A stretch of DNA of 60,193 nt from an uncultured Pseudorhodobacter sp. (GCA_913062925.1 CAJXWJ010000011.1:1-60193); one strand, 5' to 3'; shown: positions 41,535 through 51,081, counted from the stretch's first letter. The notes: generated by a model not told the origin, from the sequence alone. Numbers and translations are program-made.

Positions 41535-42968
41535 TCATCCAGCGCGCCGGCTTGCGGTGACATCCAAAGGAAACACCTTGGCCGGGTTCAACAGCCACTT
41601 GGGGTCAAACACATCCTTGACCCGCAGCTGCGCTTCCAGATCTTGCGGCGCAAATTGCACCTTCATCAGATCGCGCTTCTCGATGCCCACGCCGTGCTCG
41701 CCGGTCAAACAGCCGCCCACCTCGACACAAAGCTTCAAGACCTCGGCGCCAAAGGCCTCGCAAAGCTCCAGATCACCGGGCTTATTCGCATCATACAAGA
41801 TCAGCGGGTGCATATTGCCGTCGCCGGCATGAAACACATTGCCGACATCCAGACCAAATTGCACACTCATCTCGCCAATCCGGCGCAGCACATAGGGCAG
41901 CGAGGTCACCGGAATCGTGCCATCCAGACACATATAGTCATTGATCTGCCCCATCGCGCCAAAGGCCGATTTGCGGCCCAGCCAGATCCGCTTGGCCTGA
42001 TCTTCGTCTTCGGCCTCGCGGAATTCCACCGGGTTATGGGTCAGCGCAATGGTCTTGATCCGCGCCAATTGCTCGGCAATCTCGGCCTGCGATCCCTCGA
42101 CCTCGATGATCAACAGCGCCTCGCAATCAGGGTATCCGGCCTTGGCAAAGGCTTCGGTGGCGCGGATGCAGGGGCGGTCCATGAATTCAATCGCCACCGG
42201 CAGAATGCCGGCTTTGATGATGTCAGACACACAAGCCCCCGCCACTTCGTTGCTGTCAAATCCCACCAAGACCGGTCGCGCGCCTTCGGGCTTTGGCAAG
42301 ATCCGCAGCGTGGCCTCGGTCACCACACCCAGTTGCCCTTCAGAGCCACAGACCACGCCCAACAGATCCAGCCCGCCTGCATCCATCCAAGGCCCGCCAA
42401 GCTCGACCACCTCGCCGGTCATCAGAACCATCGTCACCCCCAACAGATTGTTGGTGGTCACCCCGTATTTCAAACAATGCGCCCCGCCCGAATTCATCGC
42501 GATATTGCCGGCAATGGCGCAGGCCAACTGGCTGGAAGGATCGGGCGCATAAAAGAACCCATCGCTTTCAACCGCGCCGGTCACCGACAGATTGGTGCGC
42601 CCCGATTGCACGCGGATAAAGCGGTTGTCGTAGTCGGTTTCCAGAACGCCATTCATCCGACCCACGCCCAAGATCACGCAATCCGCCGTCGGCAGCGCGC
42701 CGCCTGCCAAACTGGTGCCCGAGCCGCGCGGCACCACCGGCACGCCTTCTTCGTGGCAGATGCGCAAGACCGCTGCCACCTCTTCGGTCGATCGCGGCAA
42801 GACCGCTGCCAGCGGCGCGCAGCGGTAAGCGCTCAGGGCATCGCATTCATAGGCCCGCGTCTCGGCCGGATCGGTGATCAGCGCATCGGCAGGCAAAACA
42901 GCCGCAAGCCGCGCATAAATCGCAGCCTTACGCGCCAGAATTGTGGCGTTTGGAATGGGCATCTGCAT
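41535..42968 (-). CDS. glcD: Glycolate oxidase catalytic FAD subunit GlcD
   Basis: FAD-dependent catalytic subunit that oxidises glycolate to glyoxylate, 477 aa. The FAD-binding part has PRGSGTSLAGGALP and NSGGAHCLKYGVT. The C-terminal domain carries FHAGDGNMHP and GCLTGEHGVG, which hold conserved metal and substrate residues. ATG 42968 has GAGGAGG five bases upstream; longer ORF starts read through the operator. It is first in glcDEF. The TTGGT-N11-ACCAA dyad directly upstream suggests repression by a FadR-type regulator. Confidence 0.96.
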   Translation of the reverse strand: MQMPIPNATILARKAAIYARLAAVLPADALITDPAETRAYECDALSAYRCAPLAAVLPRSTEEVAAVLRICHEEGVPVVPRGSGTSLAGGALPTADCVILGVGRMNGVLETDYDNRFIRVQSGRTNLSVTGAVESDGFFYAPDPSSQLACAIAGNIAMNSGGAHCLKYGVTTNNLLGVTMVLMTGEVVELGGPWMDAGGLDLLGVVCGSEGQLGVVTEATLRILPKPEGARPVLVGFDSNEVAGACVSDIIKAGILPVAIEFMDRPCIRATEAFAKAGYPDCEALLIIEVEGSQAEIAEQLARIKTIALTHNPVEFREAEDEDQAKRIWLGRKSAFGAMGQINDYMCLDGTIPVTSLPYVLRRIGEMSVQFGLDVGNVFHAGDGNMHPLILYDANKPGDLELCEAFGAEVLKLCVEVGGCLTGEHGVGIEKRDLMKVQFAPQDLEAQLRVKDVFDPKWLLNPAKVFPLDVTASRRAG

Positions 42969-42981
42969 GGCGGCCTCCTCT

Positions 42982-43005
42982 TTGGTAAGAAAATATAACC
43001 AATTT
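42982..43005. promoter_or_regulatory. Putative FadR/GlcC-type operator upstream of glcD
   Basis: TTGGT-N11-ACCAATTT dyad ending 14 bp upstream of the glcD start codon. It shares ATATnACCAATTT with the region before the FCD regulator at 7404-7427. Half-sites of this kind are known for PdhR, LldR and GlcC proteins. Confidence 0.55.
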
Positions 43006-43067
43006 CTGCGATCAAGCAAGCCATTCTTCCTCTTTCGCTGATCTGCCGGAGGCACTAGCATAAGAAA

Positions 43068-43760
43068 ATGGAACATATGTTACTTTTTGCCGGCTTTGGC
43101 GCCTTGGATCAGATCGCTTTGGCGGTGGTTTTGCTGTCGTGGTTTTCGATCGGCTGGTTTATCGAGCATCCCCCCGCAGGCCGCCCCTCGGTCAGCCTGT
43201 TGATGCAGGCCTACCGGCGCGAATGGATGCAGCAGTTTCTCACGCGGCAGCCTCGGATTTTTGACGCCTCGATGATCGACAGTCTGCGACAAAGTACGGC
43301 GTTTTTCGCCTCGGCATCGATGATTGCGATTGGGGGAGCGATTGCAATGATCGGTAATCCGGCAGCGGTGCGCGGCGTTGCAGCGGATCTGACACTGTCG
43401 ACCGAAAGTCTTGCCATCGAGTTGCGGGTGCTGTTGGTGGTGGGGTTCTTGGCCAATGCGCTGTTAAAGTTCATCTGGTCGCATCGGCTGTTTGGCTATT
43501 GCTCGATCATGATGGCGGCGGTGCCAAATGATCCCGCAGATCCGATGGCCGCGCCGCGTGCAGCACAAGCGGCCGAGCTGAACATCACCGCCGCCAAAAG
43601 CTTTAACCGCGGCCTGCGCTCGATCTATTTTGCTTTGGGATCCTTGGCTTGGCTTTTGGGCGGCTATGCTTTGATCGCGGCGTCCTTGCTGACGGCTGCG
43701 GTGTTGTTTCGCCGCGAATTTGCCTCGACCTCGCGGCAGATCATGCTGCAGTCCGCCTAA
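43068..43760 (+). CDS. DUF599 family membrane protein
   Basis: 230-aa inner-membrane protein of the DUF599 family; function unknown. About four or five helices are visible. Family features are RREWMQQFLTRQPRIFDASM, FFASASMIAIGGAIAMIG and a central FIWSHRLFGYCSIMMAA. A GGAGG site lies unusually far (15 bases) from the ATG at 43068, and a second ATG at 43077 is also possible. It is divergent from glcD, and its last 20 bp overlap the convergent large membrane-protein gene. Confidence 0.9.
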   Translation: MEHMLLFAGFGALDQIALAVVLLSWFSIGWFIEHPPAGRPSVSLLMQAYRREWMQQFLTRQPRIFDASMIDSLRQSTAFFASASMIAIGGAIAMIGNPAAVRGVAADLTLSTESLAIELRVLLVVGFLANALLKFIWSHRLFGYCSIMMAAVPNDPADPMAAPRAAQAAELNITAAKSFNRGLRSIYFALGSLAWLLGGYALIAASLLTAAVLFRREFASTSRQIMLQSA

Positions 43761-45816
43761 AGCCGCGCCCCTCGCGCAGCCAAGCCGCCAGCGACAACAG
43801 CGCCACCAACAACAGCATCAGCCAGCTTGGCAGCAGCGGGCTGACCTTAAGATCTTGGGTGACATAGGCGGCGCGCGGGGTCAGCCCGATCCAGCCGCGC
43901 CCTGCGGCTGGCCTGCCTTCGCGCACCATGCGCAGGCTGGGAACCCCGTCTTGCAGCCGCAACAGGCCACCTTGCAAGGGCGCCACACTTGGGGCCAGCA
44001 GATCCGCAGTTGCCAAGGTTTGCTCGAATTCTTTGGGTGCTGCGGGCCCGACCGCAACCACCCGCACCAGATCGCCCTGTTGCAGCCGGTAAAGCCCCAG
44101 CTCGGGGGCCTGCCAAGTCAGCACGAAACGGCCTGCGCTGGTTTGTGGCATTGGCAGGCTGATCTTTGCGCCGCTGGGGGCGGTGATCGCCAGATCGCCC
44201 AAAGGCTTGTCGGAAATCGAGTGGCGCGTGATCGTCAGCACATCGCCCTTGGCGGTGGCGGTCAGCGATTCTTCTTCCAGTTCGGGTTCTTTCAGCATCC
44301 AATGCGCCAGCCTGCGCAGCAGTTCCAACTGCGGCCCGCCGCCTTCAAAGCCGCGCCCCCAAAGCCAGGCTTGATCCGAGGCCAGCACCGCAATGCGGCC
44401 TTGATCGACGCGGTCAAGGATCAACAGCGGCTTATCTTCTGCCCCCGACATCACCACTTGTCCGCGCAGTGGGATCACCTCGGTCTGGCGGAACCAGCGG
44501 CCCCAGCCGTCTTTGGGGGCCAGCGCCTCTAGGCCTTGGGTGACGGGATGACGCTTGCCAAGCTCGGTCAGTTTTGGGCGAAAGCCCTGTTCGATCACCT
44601 TGGCGGTGGGTTCGGCGGGCAAAATCTGAGCCAGAGGCGAGCGCCAAAGGCTATCGACCGCGCCATATTCCGGCCCCGCTGCCACCAGCACCGTGCCGCC
44701 ACCTTTGACGTAATCGACCACATTTTGCAGATATTGCATCGGAAGAATGCCGCGCATCGAATAGCGGTCAAAGATGATCAGATCAAAATCCTTGATCTTT
44801 TCCACAAACAGCTCGCGGGTGGGAAAGGCGATCAGCGACAGCTCGTCGGTGGGCACGCCGTCTTGTTTTTCGGGCGGGCGCAGGATGGTGAAATGCACCA
44901 GATCGACCGAAGGATCCGATTTCAGCAGGTTACGCCAGACCCTCTCGCCGGTATGCGGCTCGCCCGAGACCAACAGCACCCGCAGACGGTCGCGCACGCC
45001 GTTGATCTGCACCACAGCCGCATTGTTGCGGTCGGTCAACTCGCCCGCTTGGGCGGCCACCGAAAACTGCAACACGTTCATCCCCGCATGCGGCAGCCGC
45101 AACGGCAGCTCCAGATCGGTATTGGTCGCGATGGTGAATTCCAGCGGCGCTTGATCGTCGAGGCTGATTTTCAGCACGACCTGACGGCCCAAGGCGGCAG
45201 GCACAGCGCCTTCGTCCTGCACCCGCAGCTTCAGCGTGACATCCTCGCCCATGATGGCAAAGGCGGGGGCTTCGGTGATGATCAGGCGGCGGTCCCAATC
45301 GGCAGTCGTTCCTGTCAGCAGCACATGCAGCGGTGCAGGCAGCGCGGGTGTCAGGCCAAGGTCGTGGACTTGGCCGTCGGTGACAAGGATCGCGCCAGAG
45401 ATGCGGGCGCGGGGTTCTTCGGCAATCGCTTGCGCCAAGGCGGTCATCGCCAAAGTGCCCGCATTGTCCGGCCCGTCGCCAAAGCGGATCACCCGCAGGT
45501 CGGTATTGCCCAAGGCTGCAACCTGCGCCGAAATCCGTGCCACGGCCTCGGCGCTTTGCGCGGGCCTTGCGGCAAGACCTTGGCTTGCGCTTTCATCCAC
45601 CAGCAAAAGCACGATGTCGTTCAAAGGCTTGCGGTCTTCGATCTGTAGCGAGGGATTGGCCAGCCCCAGCGCCAGCACCGCAAACGCCAGTGCGCGAAAC
45701 GGCCAGCCGCGCAGGCCCTTCCACAGCGCAAAGCCAAGCAGGGCCATGGCAAGCGCCATGAGGCCCCAGATCAGCCGCAGATCAACCAGCGGCGCAAACA
45801 CCAGGCTTTCGGTCAT
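43741..45816 (-). CDS. Large membrane protein with glutamine-amidotransferase-like region (BatB/DUF4159-operon protein)
   Basis: 691-aa protein with helices at both ends (LIWGLMALAMALLGFALW and PSWLMLLLVALLSLAAWL). The extracytoplasmic middle begins with a VWA-like strand (DIVLLLVDESASQGLAA), then Ig-like repeats, and later a class I glutamine-amidotransferase-like fold at about 290-480 (LRVLLVSGEPHTGERVW, YVKGGGTVLVAAGPEYG). A catalytic Cys is not visible in that fold, so enzymatic action is doubtful. It is last in the MoxR-led operon and overlaps the upstream gene by 4 bp. Confidence 0.82.
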   Translation of the reverse strand: MTESLVFAPLVDLRLIWGLMALAMALLGFALWKGLRGWPFRALAFAVLALGLANPSLQIEDRKPLNDIVLLLVDESASQGLAARPAQSAEAVARISAQVAALGNTDLRVIRFGDGPDNAGTLAMTALAQAIAEEPRARISGAILVTDGQVHDLGLTPALPAPLHVLLTGTTADWDRRLIITEAPAFAIMGEDVTLKLRVQDEGAVPAALGRQVVLKISLDDQAPLEFTIATNTDLELPLRLPHAGMNVLQFSVAAQAGELTDRNNAAVVQINGVRDRLRVLLVSGEPHTGERVWRNLLKSDPSVDLVHFTILRPPEKQDGVPTDELSLIAFPTRELFVEKIKDFDLIIFDRYSMRGILPMQYLQNVVDYVKGGGTVLVAAGPEYGAVDSLWRSPLAQILPAEPTAKVIEQGFRPKLTELGKRHPVTQGLEALAPKDGWGRWFRQTEVIPLRGQVVMSGAEDKPLLILDRVDQGRIAVLASDQAWLWGRGFEGGGPQLELLRRLAHWMLKEPELEEESLTATAKGDVLTITRHSISDKPLGDLAITAPSGAKISLPMPQTSAGRFVLTWQAPELGLYRLQQGDLVRVVAVGPAAPKEFEQTLATADLLAPSVAPLQGGLLRLQDGVPSLRMVREGRPAAGRGWIGLTPRAAYVTQDLKVSPLLPSWLMLLLVALLSLAAWLREGRGFRRTAA

Positions 45817-48560
45817 TGGCCAAGCCTTTCCAGCAGCGCAGGCACATGCACCTGATCGGATTTGTAATTGCCGGTCAGCACATGCATGATCACATTGATG
45901 CCAAAGCGAAAGGCGATTTCGCGCTGCCGCTCGCCCGCATAACCGCGCCCCACGGGAAACTGCGCCACGCCGTTTTCATCCACCGCCCAAGCCGCCGCCC
46001 AATCGCCGCCGCCTATGATCACTGGCGTGACGCCATCGTTCAGATTGCGAAACGGCATGCCATCGGTCTGTTCGGCACCCGGGGGGGCTGCCTCGACCCA
46101 AAGCGGGCTGCCGGCATAGCGGCCGGGGAAGTCTTGCAGCAGATAAAAGCTGCGGGTCAGCACGTGGTCTTTCGGGATCGGTTCCAGCGGCGGAATATCC
46201 AAGCCCGAGGCGATCAGTTGCAGCATCTGGCCTTCGGGCGTGCTGCCGCCAAGCCCTGAAAGATCACCATCGCGGGTGTCAAACAGGATCATGCCGCCGG
46301 TGCGCAGAAATTTGTTCAGCTTGGCATAGGCGGTCAGCGAGGGCAGGGCCTGCCCGGCGGTCATCGGCCAATACAAAAAGGGAAAGACCTCGAGATCGTC
46401 GCGCTCTAGGTCAACCGCCATCGGTGCTTCGGGCTCGATGCTGGTGCGACCCCAAAGCTGATCGCCCAAGCCCATCAGCCCCGCCGCCGAGATGGCGTCT
46501 TGGCCCGCATCGCCGGTTTGCACATAGGCCAGCACCACGCCGCGCGTCGCCTCGATCGCGCGGGCGTCGGCCGCCGCATCGGCGCGGGCATGTTGCGGGC
46601 TGGCCAGCATTGCGAGCGTCAGCACCGCCGCAAGCCCCAGCCGCCCCGAAACCCAAAGTGCGGCCAGCACATCCAGCGCCAGAAACAGCAGCGCTGCGGT
46701 CAAAAGCGCGCCTTTCAAGGCTTGCGGTGTCGCCTGCTCGATGCCTTCGATCACGGTGCCCACAGGCCAAGTGGCGGGTGCAATCTGGGTTTGCGCGCCA
46801 ATCACATTCAGCGCCACTTTGCGCGCGCCGCCGGCATATAGTCCGGGCGGCAGGGCGGCACTTGGGCCGTTTTGCAGCGCGCGCGCCAGATCGGTCCCTG
46901 CGACCCCCGCCACGGCTGCGGCAGGGCCGTCTTGGCCAAAGCCATCCAACACGCGGTCGGGCACCCAAGTCTGCCCTGCCAGATCTTGCGTCAGCGGCGC
47001 CGCCGCACGGATCGACACCGCAAGCCGTTCCAACATCTGCACAAATAGCCCTGAAAGCGGCAGGTTCGACCATTCTGCATTCGCGGTGACATGCACCAAG
47101 ACCACACTGCCCGCGCCAATTGCCTTGCGGGTGACAAGCGGGGTGCCATCGGCCAGTGCGGCGATGGTGCGGGCACTAAGATCGGGGTCGGGCTGGGCCA
47201 AGACCTGCTGGCTGACCGTCACATCGGCGGGCAAGGGCAGGCCGTGAAAGGGGCTGTCTTCGGCAAAGGCGGCCAGCGTTTTCGGCTCGCCCCAGCTCAT
47301 CGCGCCGCCAACCTGCTGGCCGCCTTGGCGCAGGCGCACCGGCATCAGCGGGTCTTCGCTGGCACGCGACAGATCCGAAGCCGCAAGCCTTGGCCCGGCA
47401 AAGCGCAGCAACAGCCCGCCCTTATCGGCCCAAGCCAGCAGCGCCTCGGTCTCGGGTGGGCTGATCTGGGCGACATCGGCCAGCACGATCACATCGGGAT
47501 TGGCCGCAATCACATCGCCCAGACCGCCTTCGATCAGATCGGCCACAGGCGCCAGCGCTTGGCGCAGATAAAACGTTGGTTGCAGCAGTTGCAGCCCCTC
47601 ACGGTCGGCCGAAGCCGCGATCAGCGCGATCTTGCGCCGCTTTAGACTGTCATCGGTCAGCGAAACCGCCCCCGCCGTGCGCTGGCCCAAAAGCGAGAAT
47701 CGCGTGATGCGGTTGCGCAGCTCGGGTGGCAGGGTCAGCGTGGTTTGCGCCTCGCTCGCGCCTGCGGCAAAGCTAAGGGTGGCGCGCGCCAGCTCGCGGT
47801 CGATGCCCGCAGGGTCAGGGCCGCGCGCGATGACGTCAAGCGTGGTTTGCGCAACGGCGGGGCTGCGCGCGGCGCTAAGTTCGATCGCGCCGCTGTCAAA
47901 TCCCGCGGGGCGCAGCGCAAAGATCGGGCGGGGCGAGACAAAGACCGTCAGCGCGCCCTTGGCCGATAGCGCCGCCGTCAGCGCCGCGCGGTCTGGGTGC
48001 GCCAGACCGTCGCTAAGCCAATAGCTGTCAAAGCCCTGCGCGGGCAGCAGCGCGGCCCACGCCTGCATCTGATCGGGCGCATAGGCCCGCGGTGTCATCG
48101 CGGCCAAGCGGCCTGTCCAGCTGTCGGCGGGTTGAAAGTCGATTTGCTGCGGCGCATCGGTCAGTTGCACAAGGGCGGTGGGGCGGCCCATGCGGCCTGC
48201 CTCGGCCAGCAAGCCTTGGGCCTTTTCCATCTGGCGCGGCCAGTCGCGGGCATCGGCCCAGCCGCCATCAAGCATAATCAGCAAAGGCCCCGTGCCCAGC
48301 GCGCGGCTGGCAGGGTTCAGCACAGGCCCTGCAAAACCGATGATCGCCGCAGCCACGGCCAAGGCGCGCAGCAGCAAAAGCCACCACGGGGTTTTATCGG
48401 CCTGCACGTCCTGATCGGCCAAACCCAACATCAGGGCGACGGCAGGAAAGCGGCGGCGGATCGGCGCGGGCGGAATTGCGCGCAGCAAAAGCCACAGAAT
48501 CGGCAGCGCCAGCAGGCCCCACAACAGGGCGGGAAAGGCAAAGCCAACGGCAGGGATCAT
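45813..48560 (-). CDS. BatA N-terminal domain/DUF4159 membrane protein
   Basis: 915-aa membrane protein. An N-terminal BatA/aerotolerance-like segment (FPALLWGLLALPILWLLLRA and the following cytoplasmic loop PPAPIRRRFPAV) precedes a second helix. A long extracytoplasmic region at about 100-620 carries VWA- and GATase-like strands, then more helices near 650-700 (LLTAALLFLALDVLAALW). The final 210 residues match DUF4159 (EVFPFLYWPMTAGQ, GGMILFDTRDGD, LTRSFYLLQDFPGRY). ATG 48560 is used; it overlaps the DUF58 stop. The biological role is not known. Confidence 0.86.
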   Translation of the reverse strand: MIPAVGFAFPALLWGLLALPILWLLLRAIPPAPIRRRFPAVALMLGLADQDVQADKTPWWLLLLRALAVAAAIIGFAGPVLNPASRALGTGPLLIMLDGGWADARDWPRQMEKAQGLLAEAGRMGRPTALVQLTDAPQQIDFQPADSWTGRLAAMTPRAYAPDQMQAWAALLPAQGFDSYWLSDGLAHPDRAALTAALSAKGALTVFVSPRPIFALRPAGFDSGAIELSAARSPAVAQTTLDVIARGPDPAGIDRELARATLSFAAGASEAQTTLTLPPELRNRITRFSLLGQRTAGAVSLTDDSLKRRKIALIAASADREGLQLLQPTFYLRQALAPVADLIEGGLGDVIAANPDVIVLADVAQISPPETEALLAWADKGGLLLRFAGPRLAASDLSRASEDPLMPVRLRQGGQQVGGAMSWGEPKTLAAFAEDSPFHGLPLPADVTVSQQVLAQPDPDLSARTIAALADGTPLVTRKAIGAGSVVLVHVTANAEWSNLPLSGLFVQMLERLAVSIRAAAPLTQDLAGQTWVPDRVLDGFGQDGPAAAVAGVAGTDLARALQNGPSAALPPGLYAGGARKVALNVIGAQTQIAPATWPVGTVIEGIEQATPQALKGALLTAALLFLALDVLAALWVSGRLGLAAVLTLAMLASPQHARADAAADARAIEATRGVVLAYVQTGDAGQDAISAAGLMGLGDQLWGRTSIEPEAPMAVDLERDDLEVFPFLYWPMTAGQALPSLTAYAKLNKFLRTGGMILFDTRDGDLSGLGGSTPEGQMLQLIASGLDIPPLEPIPKDHVLTRSFYLLQDFPGRYAGSPLWVEAAPPGAEQTDGMPFRNLNDGVTPVIIGGGDWAAAWAVDENGVAQFPVGRGYAGERQREIAFRFGINVIMHVLTGNYKSDQVHVPALLERLGQ

Positions 48561-49423
48561 ACCCGAGCCTCCAAGGCGCGATAGGCCCAAAGCAAGGCCG
48601 CTTGCGCCGGTGCGCCGGTGTGGTGGCACTGATAATGCCAGCCCGTCACCGCCGCCAAACGGGTCAGCGCGTCTTTGCGCTCAGCCAAGCGCGCCAGATA
48701 CCGCGCCCGCAGATCACCCGCGCTTTGGGTTTCATGCCGCAGCGCGCCCTGCATAGATTCAAAAATCGTGCGGCCTTGAAAGGGGAAATCTTCTTCGGCG
48801 GGATCAAGCACTTGCAGCAGCACGCCGCGAATGCCGCGATCTGCGGCAGTGATCATCGCCTGTTCCGTCAGATCCAGATTGCCCAGAAAATCCGACAAAA
48901 ACACCGCCCGCCCATGCGCCGCCATGCCGGTGACATCGGGCGCGCCATAGTCTTGGCTGTCTTCGGTCTGCAACCCGTTCAGCAGGGCAAATATCTGCGC
49001 GCGTCCGGGTTTTGGCACCATGCCAGACAGCCCCACCCTTTCGCCGCCGCGCAGCAACAGCACCGCAAGCGCCAGCCCCAGCACGCGGGCGCGGTCGGCC
49101 TTGGAGCCGCGCGCAGGGTCACCGCTAAAGCGCATCGCAGTTGCGCTGTCGATCCACAGGCTGACCGATTGCGCCACCTGCCATTCGCGTTCGCGCACAA
49201 AATGCGCGTCAGACCGGGCTGATCGTCGCCAATCCATCGCACGCGCCGGATCACCGGCATGGGCGGGGCGGTATTGCCAAAACTCATCGCCCTGACCAGC
49301 CCGCCGTCTGCCATGTTCGCCCAAAAGCACGGTTGCCGCCAAATGCTCGGCCTCTGCCAGCAGGGCTGGCAGCGATTGGCCAAGCGTTTCGGCCTGCGCG
49401 CGAAGGCTGGCGGTCTGGCTCAC
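48557..49423 (-). CDS. DUF58 domain protein
   Basis: 288-aa soluble protein. The DUF58 signature is seen in GEFWQYRPAHAGDPARAMDWRRSAR-like residues near position 45 and in VREREWQVAQSVSLWIDSA. Related proteins have a VWA-like fold and are always paired with MoxR ATPases. The start is GTG, overlapping the MoxR stop as GTGA, so translation is coupled. It probably works with the MoxR ATPase and the two membrane proteins downstream as one machine in the envelope. Confidence 0.9.
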   Translation of the reverse strand: MSQTASLRAQAETLGQSLPALLAEAEHLAATVLLGEHGRRRAGQGDEFWQYRPAHAGDPARAMDWRRSARSDAHFVREREWQVAQSVSLWIDSATAMRFSGDPARGSKADRARVLGLALAVLLLRGGERVGLSGMVPKPGRAQIFALLNGLQTEDSQDYGAPDVTGMAAHGRAVFLSDFLGNLDLTEQAMITAADRGIRGVLLQVLDPAEEDFPFQGRTIFESMQGALRHETQSAGDLRARYLARLAERKDALTRLAAVTGWHYQCHHTGAPAQAALLWAYRALEARV

Positions 49424-50424
49424 GCGGCAGCCTCAAGTCGCAGTGTGCGCGCCACCGTGCGCTCAATCAGGCCTGCAAGCGTCTCGCCCCTTGCGCGGGC
49501 GGCAAAAGACAGCGCCATGCGGTGTTCCAGCACCGGATGCGCCATCGCCGCGACATCGGCAATCGAAGGCACCAGCCGCCCATCCAGCAAGGCCCGCGCC
49601 CGCACCGTCAGCATCAGCGCTTGCGCCGCACGCGGTCCCGGCCCCCAAGCCAGAGTGCCCGCCAGATCGGCGCCTTCGGGCTCGGCGGGGCGGCAGGCGC
49701 GCACCAGATCCAAGATCGCCTCGACCACAGCCTCGCCCACGGGCATGCGGCGCAGCAGGGCTTGGGCCGCGATCAGATCCTCGGCGCTAAAGACTTGATG
49801 GGCTGCGTCCTGATTGGCCCCTGTGGTGGCAAGCAAGATGTCACGCTCATGCGCGCGGGTGGGATAGGCCACGTTCACTTGCAGCAAAAAGCGGTCAAGC
49901 TGGGCCTCGGGCAGCGGATAGGTGCCTTCTTGTTCAATCGGGTTTTGCGTCGCCAAAACGTGGAAGGGGCGGCCCAGCGGGCGCTGTTGGCCTGCAATCG
50001 TCACCTCGCGTTCCTGCATTGCCTGCAAAAGTGCCGATTGGGTGCGCGGCGAGGCGCGGTTGATCTCATCTGCCATCAGCAATTGGCAAAACACCGGACC
50101 TTGCAAAAACCGAAAGGCGCGGCTGCCATCTGCGGCGGTTTCCAGCACTTCGGACCCCAGAATATCGGCCGGCATCAGATCGGGGGTGAACTGAATGCGA
50201 TTGCCGTGCAGCCCCATCACGGTGGACAGTGTCTCGACCAGCAGCGTCTTGCCCAAACCGGGCAGGCCCACCAACAAAGCATGCCCGCCACAAAGCATTG
50301 CCGCCAAGACCTGATCGACCACGCGGTCTTGGCCGATAAACTTTTGGTTGATAGAGGCCTTTGCCGCGCCCAAACGCGCGCCAAGCGCTTCAATCTCGGC
50401 GACAAGCTGGGTAGGATCGGCCAT
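49420..50424 (-). CDS. MoxR-family AAA+ ATPase
   Basis: Hexameric AAA+ chaperone-like ATPase, 334 aa. Walker A GLPGLGKTLL, Walker B LLMADEINRASPRTQSALLQ, sensor 1 VLATQNPIEQEGTYPLPEAQ and the arginine-bearing LDRFLLQV are all present. MoxR proteins typically help load cofactors or metals or control VWA-domain partners. ATG 50424 has GGAGGA at correct distance. First gene of a four-gene coupled operon; its promoter faces DUF1285 in a 60-bp gap. Confidence 0.94.
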   Translation of the reverse strand: MADPTQLVAEIEALGARLGAAKASINQKFIGQDRVVDQVLAAMLCGGHALLVGLPGLGKTLLVETLSTVMGLHGNRIQFTPDLMPADILGSEVLETAADGSRAFRFLQGPVFCQLLMADEINRASPRTQSALLQAMQEREVTIAGQQRPLGRPFHVLATQNPIEQEGTYPLPEAQLDRFLLQVNVAYPTRAHERDILLATTGANQDAAHQVFSAEDLIAAQALLRRMPVGEAVVEAILDLVRACRPAEPEGADLAGTLAWGPGPRAAQALMLTVRARALLDGRLVPSIADVAAMAHPVLEHRMALSFAARARGETLAGLIERTVARTLRLEAAA

Positions 50425-50484
50425 GACATTCCTCCGGAAGTGGGTATATGCTTCTATATGAGCCAATCTAGGCCTTGGGTACAA

Positions 50485-51081
50485 ATGACAAACAGCAAAA
50501 CGGCACAAATGATTGTGAAACCCTTGGCCGAAGGGCTGGATGCGGTGCGTGCCGCTGCCAAAAAGGGCTTGCCGCCGGTGCATTTGTGGCATCCGCCGTT
50601 TTGCGGCGACATTGATATGCGCATTGCGCGCGATGGCACATGGTTTCACGAAGGCTCGCCGATCGGGCGCATGCCTTTGGTTAAGCTGTTCTCTTCGATT
50701 CTGCGGCTGGAGGAGGGCAAGTATTTCCTTGTCACCCCGGTCGAAAAGGTCGGCATCGTGGTGGATGACGCGCCCATGCTGGCGATTGACTTCGAGGTTG
50801 AGGACACAGGCACGGCGCAGGTCTTGCGGTTTTTCACCAAGACCGAAGACGAGGTGGTGGCCAATGCCGAAAACCCGATCCGCGTGGCGCGCGACGCAGC
50901 CACCGGCGAGCCTGCGCCTTATGTGCATGTGCGCGCTGGGCTCGAGGCGCTGATCGACCGCAAATCGTTTTACCGCTTGGTTGATCTGGGGGTGCATCAT
51001 GCGGTGGCGGGGCAAGATTGGTTTGGTTTGTGGTCGGGGGGGAGTTTCTTTCCGATCATTCCTTCGCTAGAACTCGCCTGA
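50485..51081 (+). CDS. DUF1285 family protein
   Basis: Roughly 198-aa cytoplasmic protein of DUF1285, whose structure is a beta-sandwich of unknown function. Family marks are VHLWHPPFCGDIDMRIARDG, then WFHEGSPIGRMPLVKLFSSIL and LVTPVEKVGIVVDDAP. The exact start is uncertain: ATGs at 50458, 50485 and 50509 all lack a clear Shine-Dalgarno. It is divergent from the MoxR operon, and its stop overlaps the next start (TGATG). Confidence 0.87.
   Translation: MTNSKTAQMIVKPLAEGLDAVRAAAKKGLPPVHLWHPPFCGDIDMRIARDGTWFHEGSPIGRMPLVKLFSSILRLEEGKYFLVTPVEKVGIVVDDAPMLAIDFEVEDTGTAQVLRFFTKTEDEVVANAENPIRVARDAATGEPAPYVHVRAGLEALIDRKSFYRLVDLGVHHAVAGQDWFGLWSGGSFFPIIPSLELA

Noticed and set aside
41193-42998. 601-codon plus-strand frame opposite glcE/glcD
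   Set aside because: It has no recognisable domain and is opposite two motif-complete enzymes.
49333-50457. Upstream part of the long plus-strand frame that runs into DUF1285
   Set aside because: It is fully antisense to MoxR and DUF58, which have strong motifs; only the 3' portion from about 50485 is a real gene.
50425-51015. Minus-strand extension of the MoxR frame by about 197 residues
   Set aside because: It is antisense to DUF1285 and lacks family similarity; ATG 50424 has a proper GGAGGA site.
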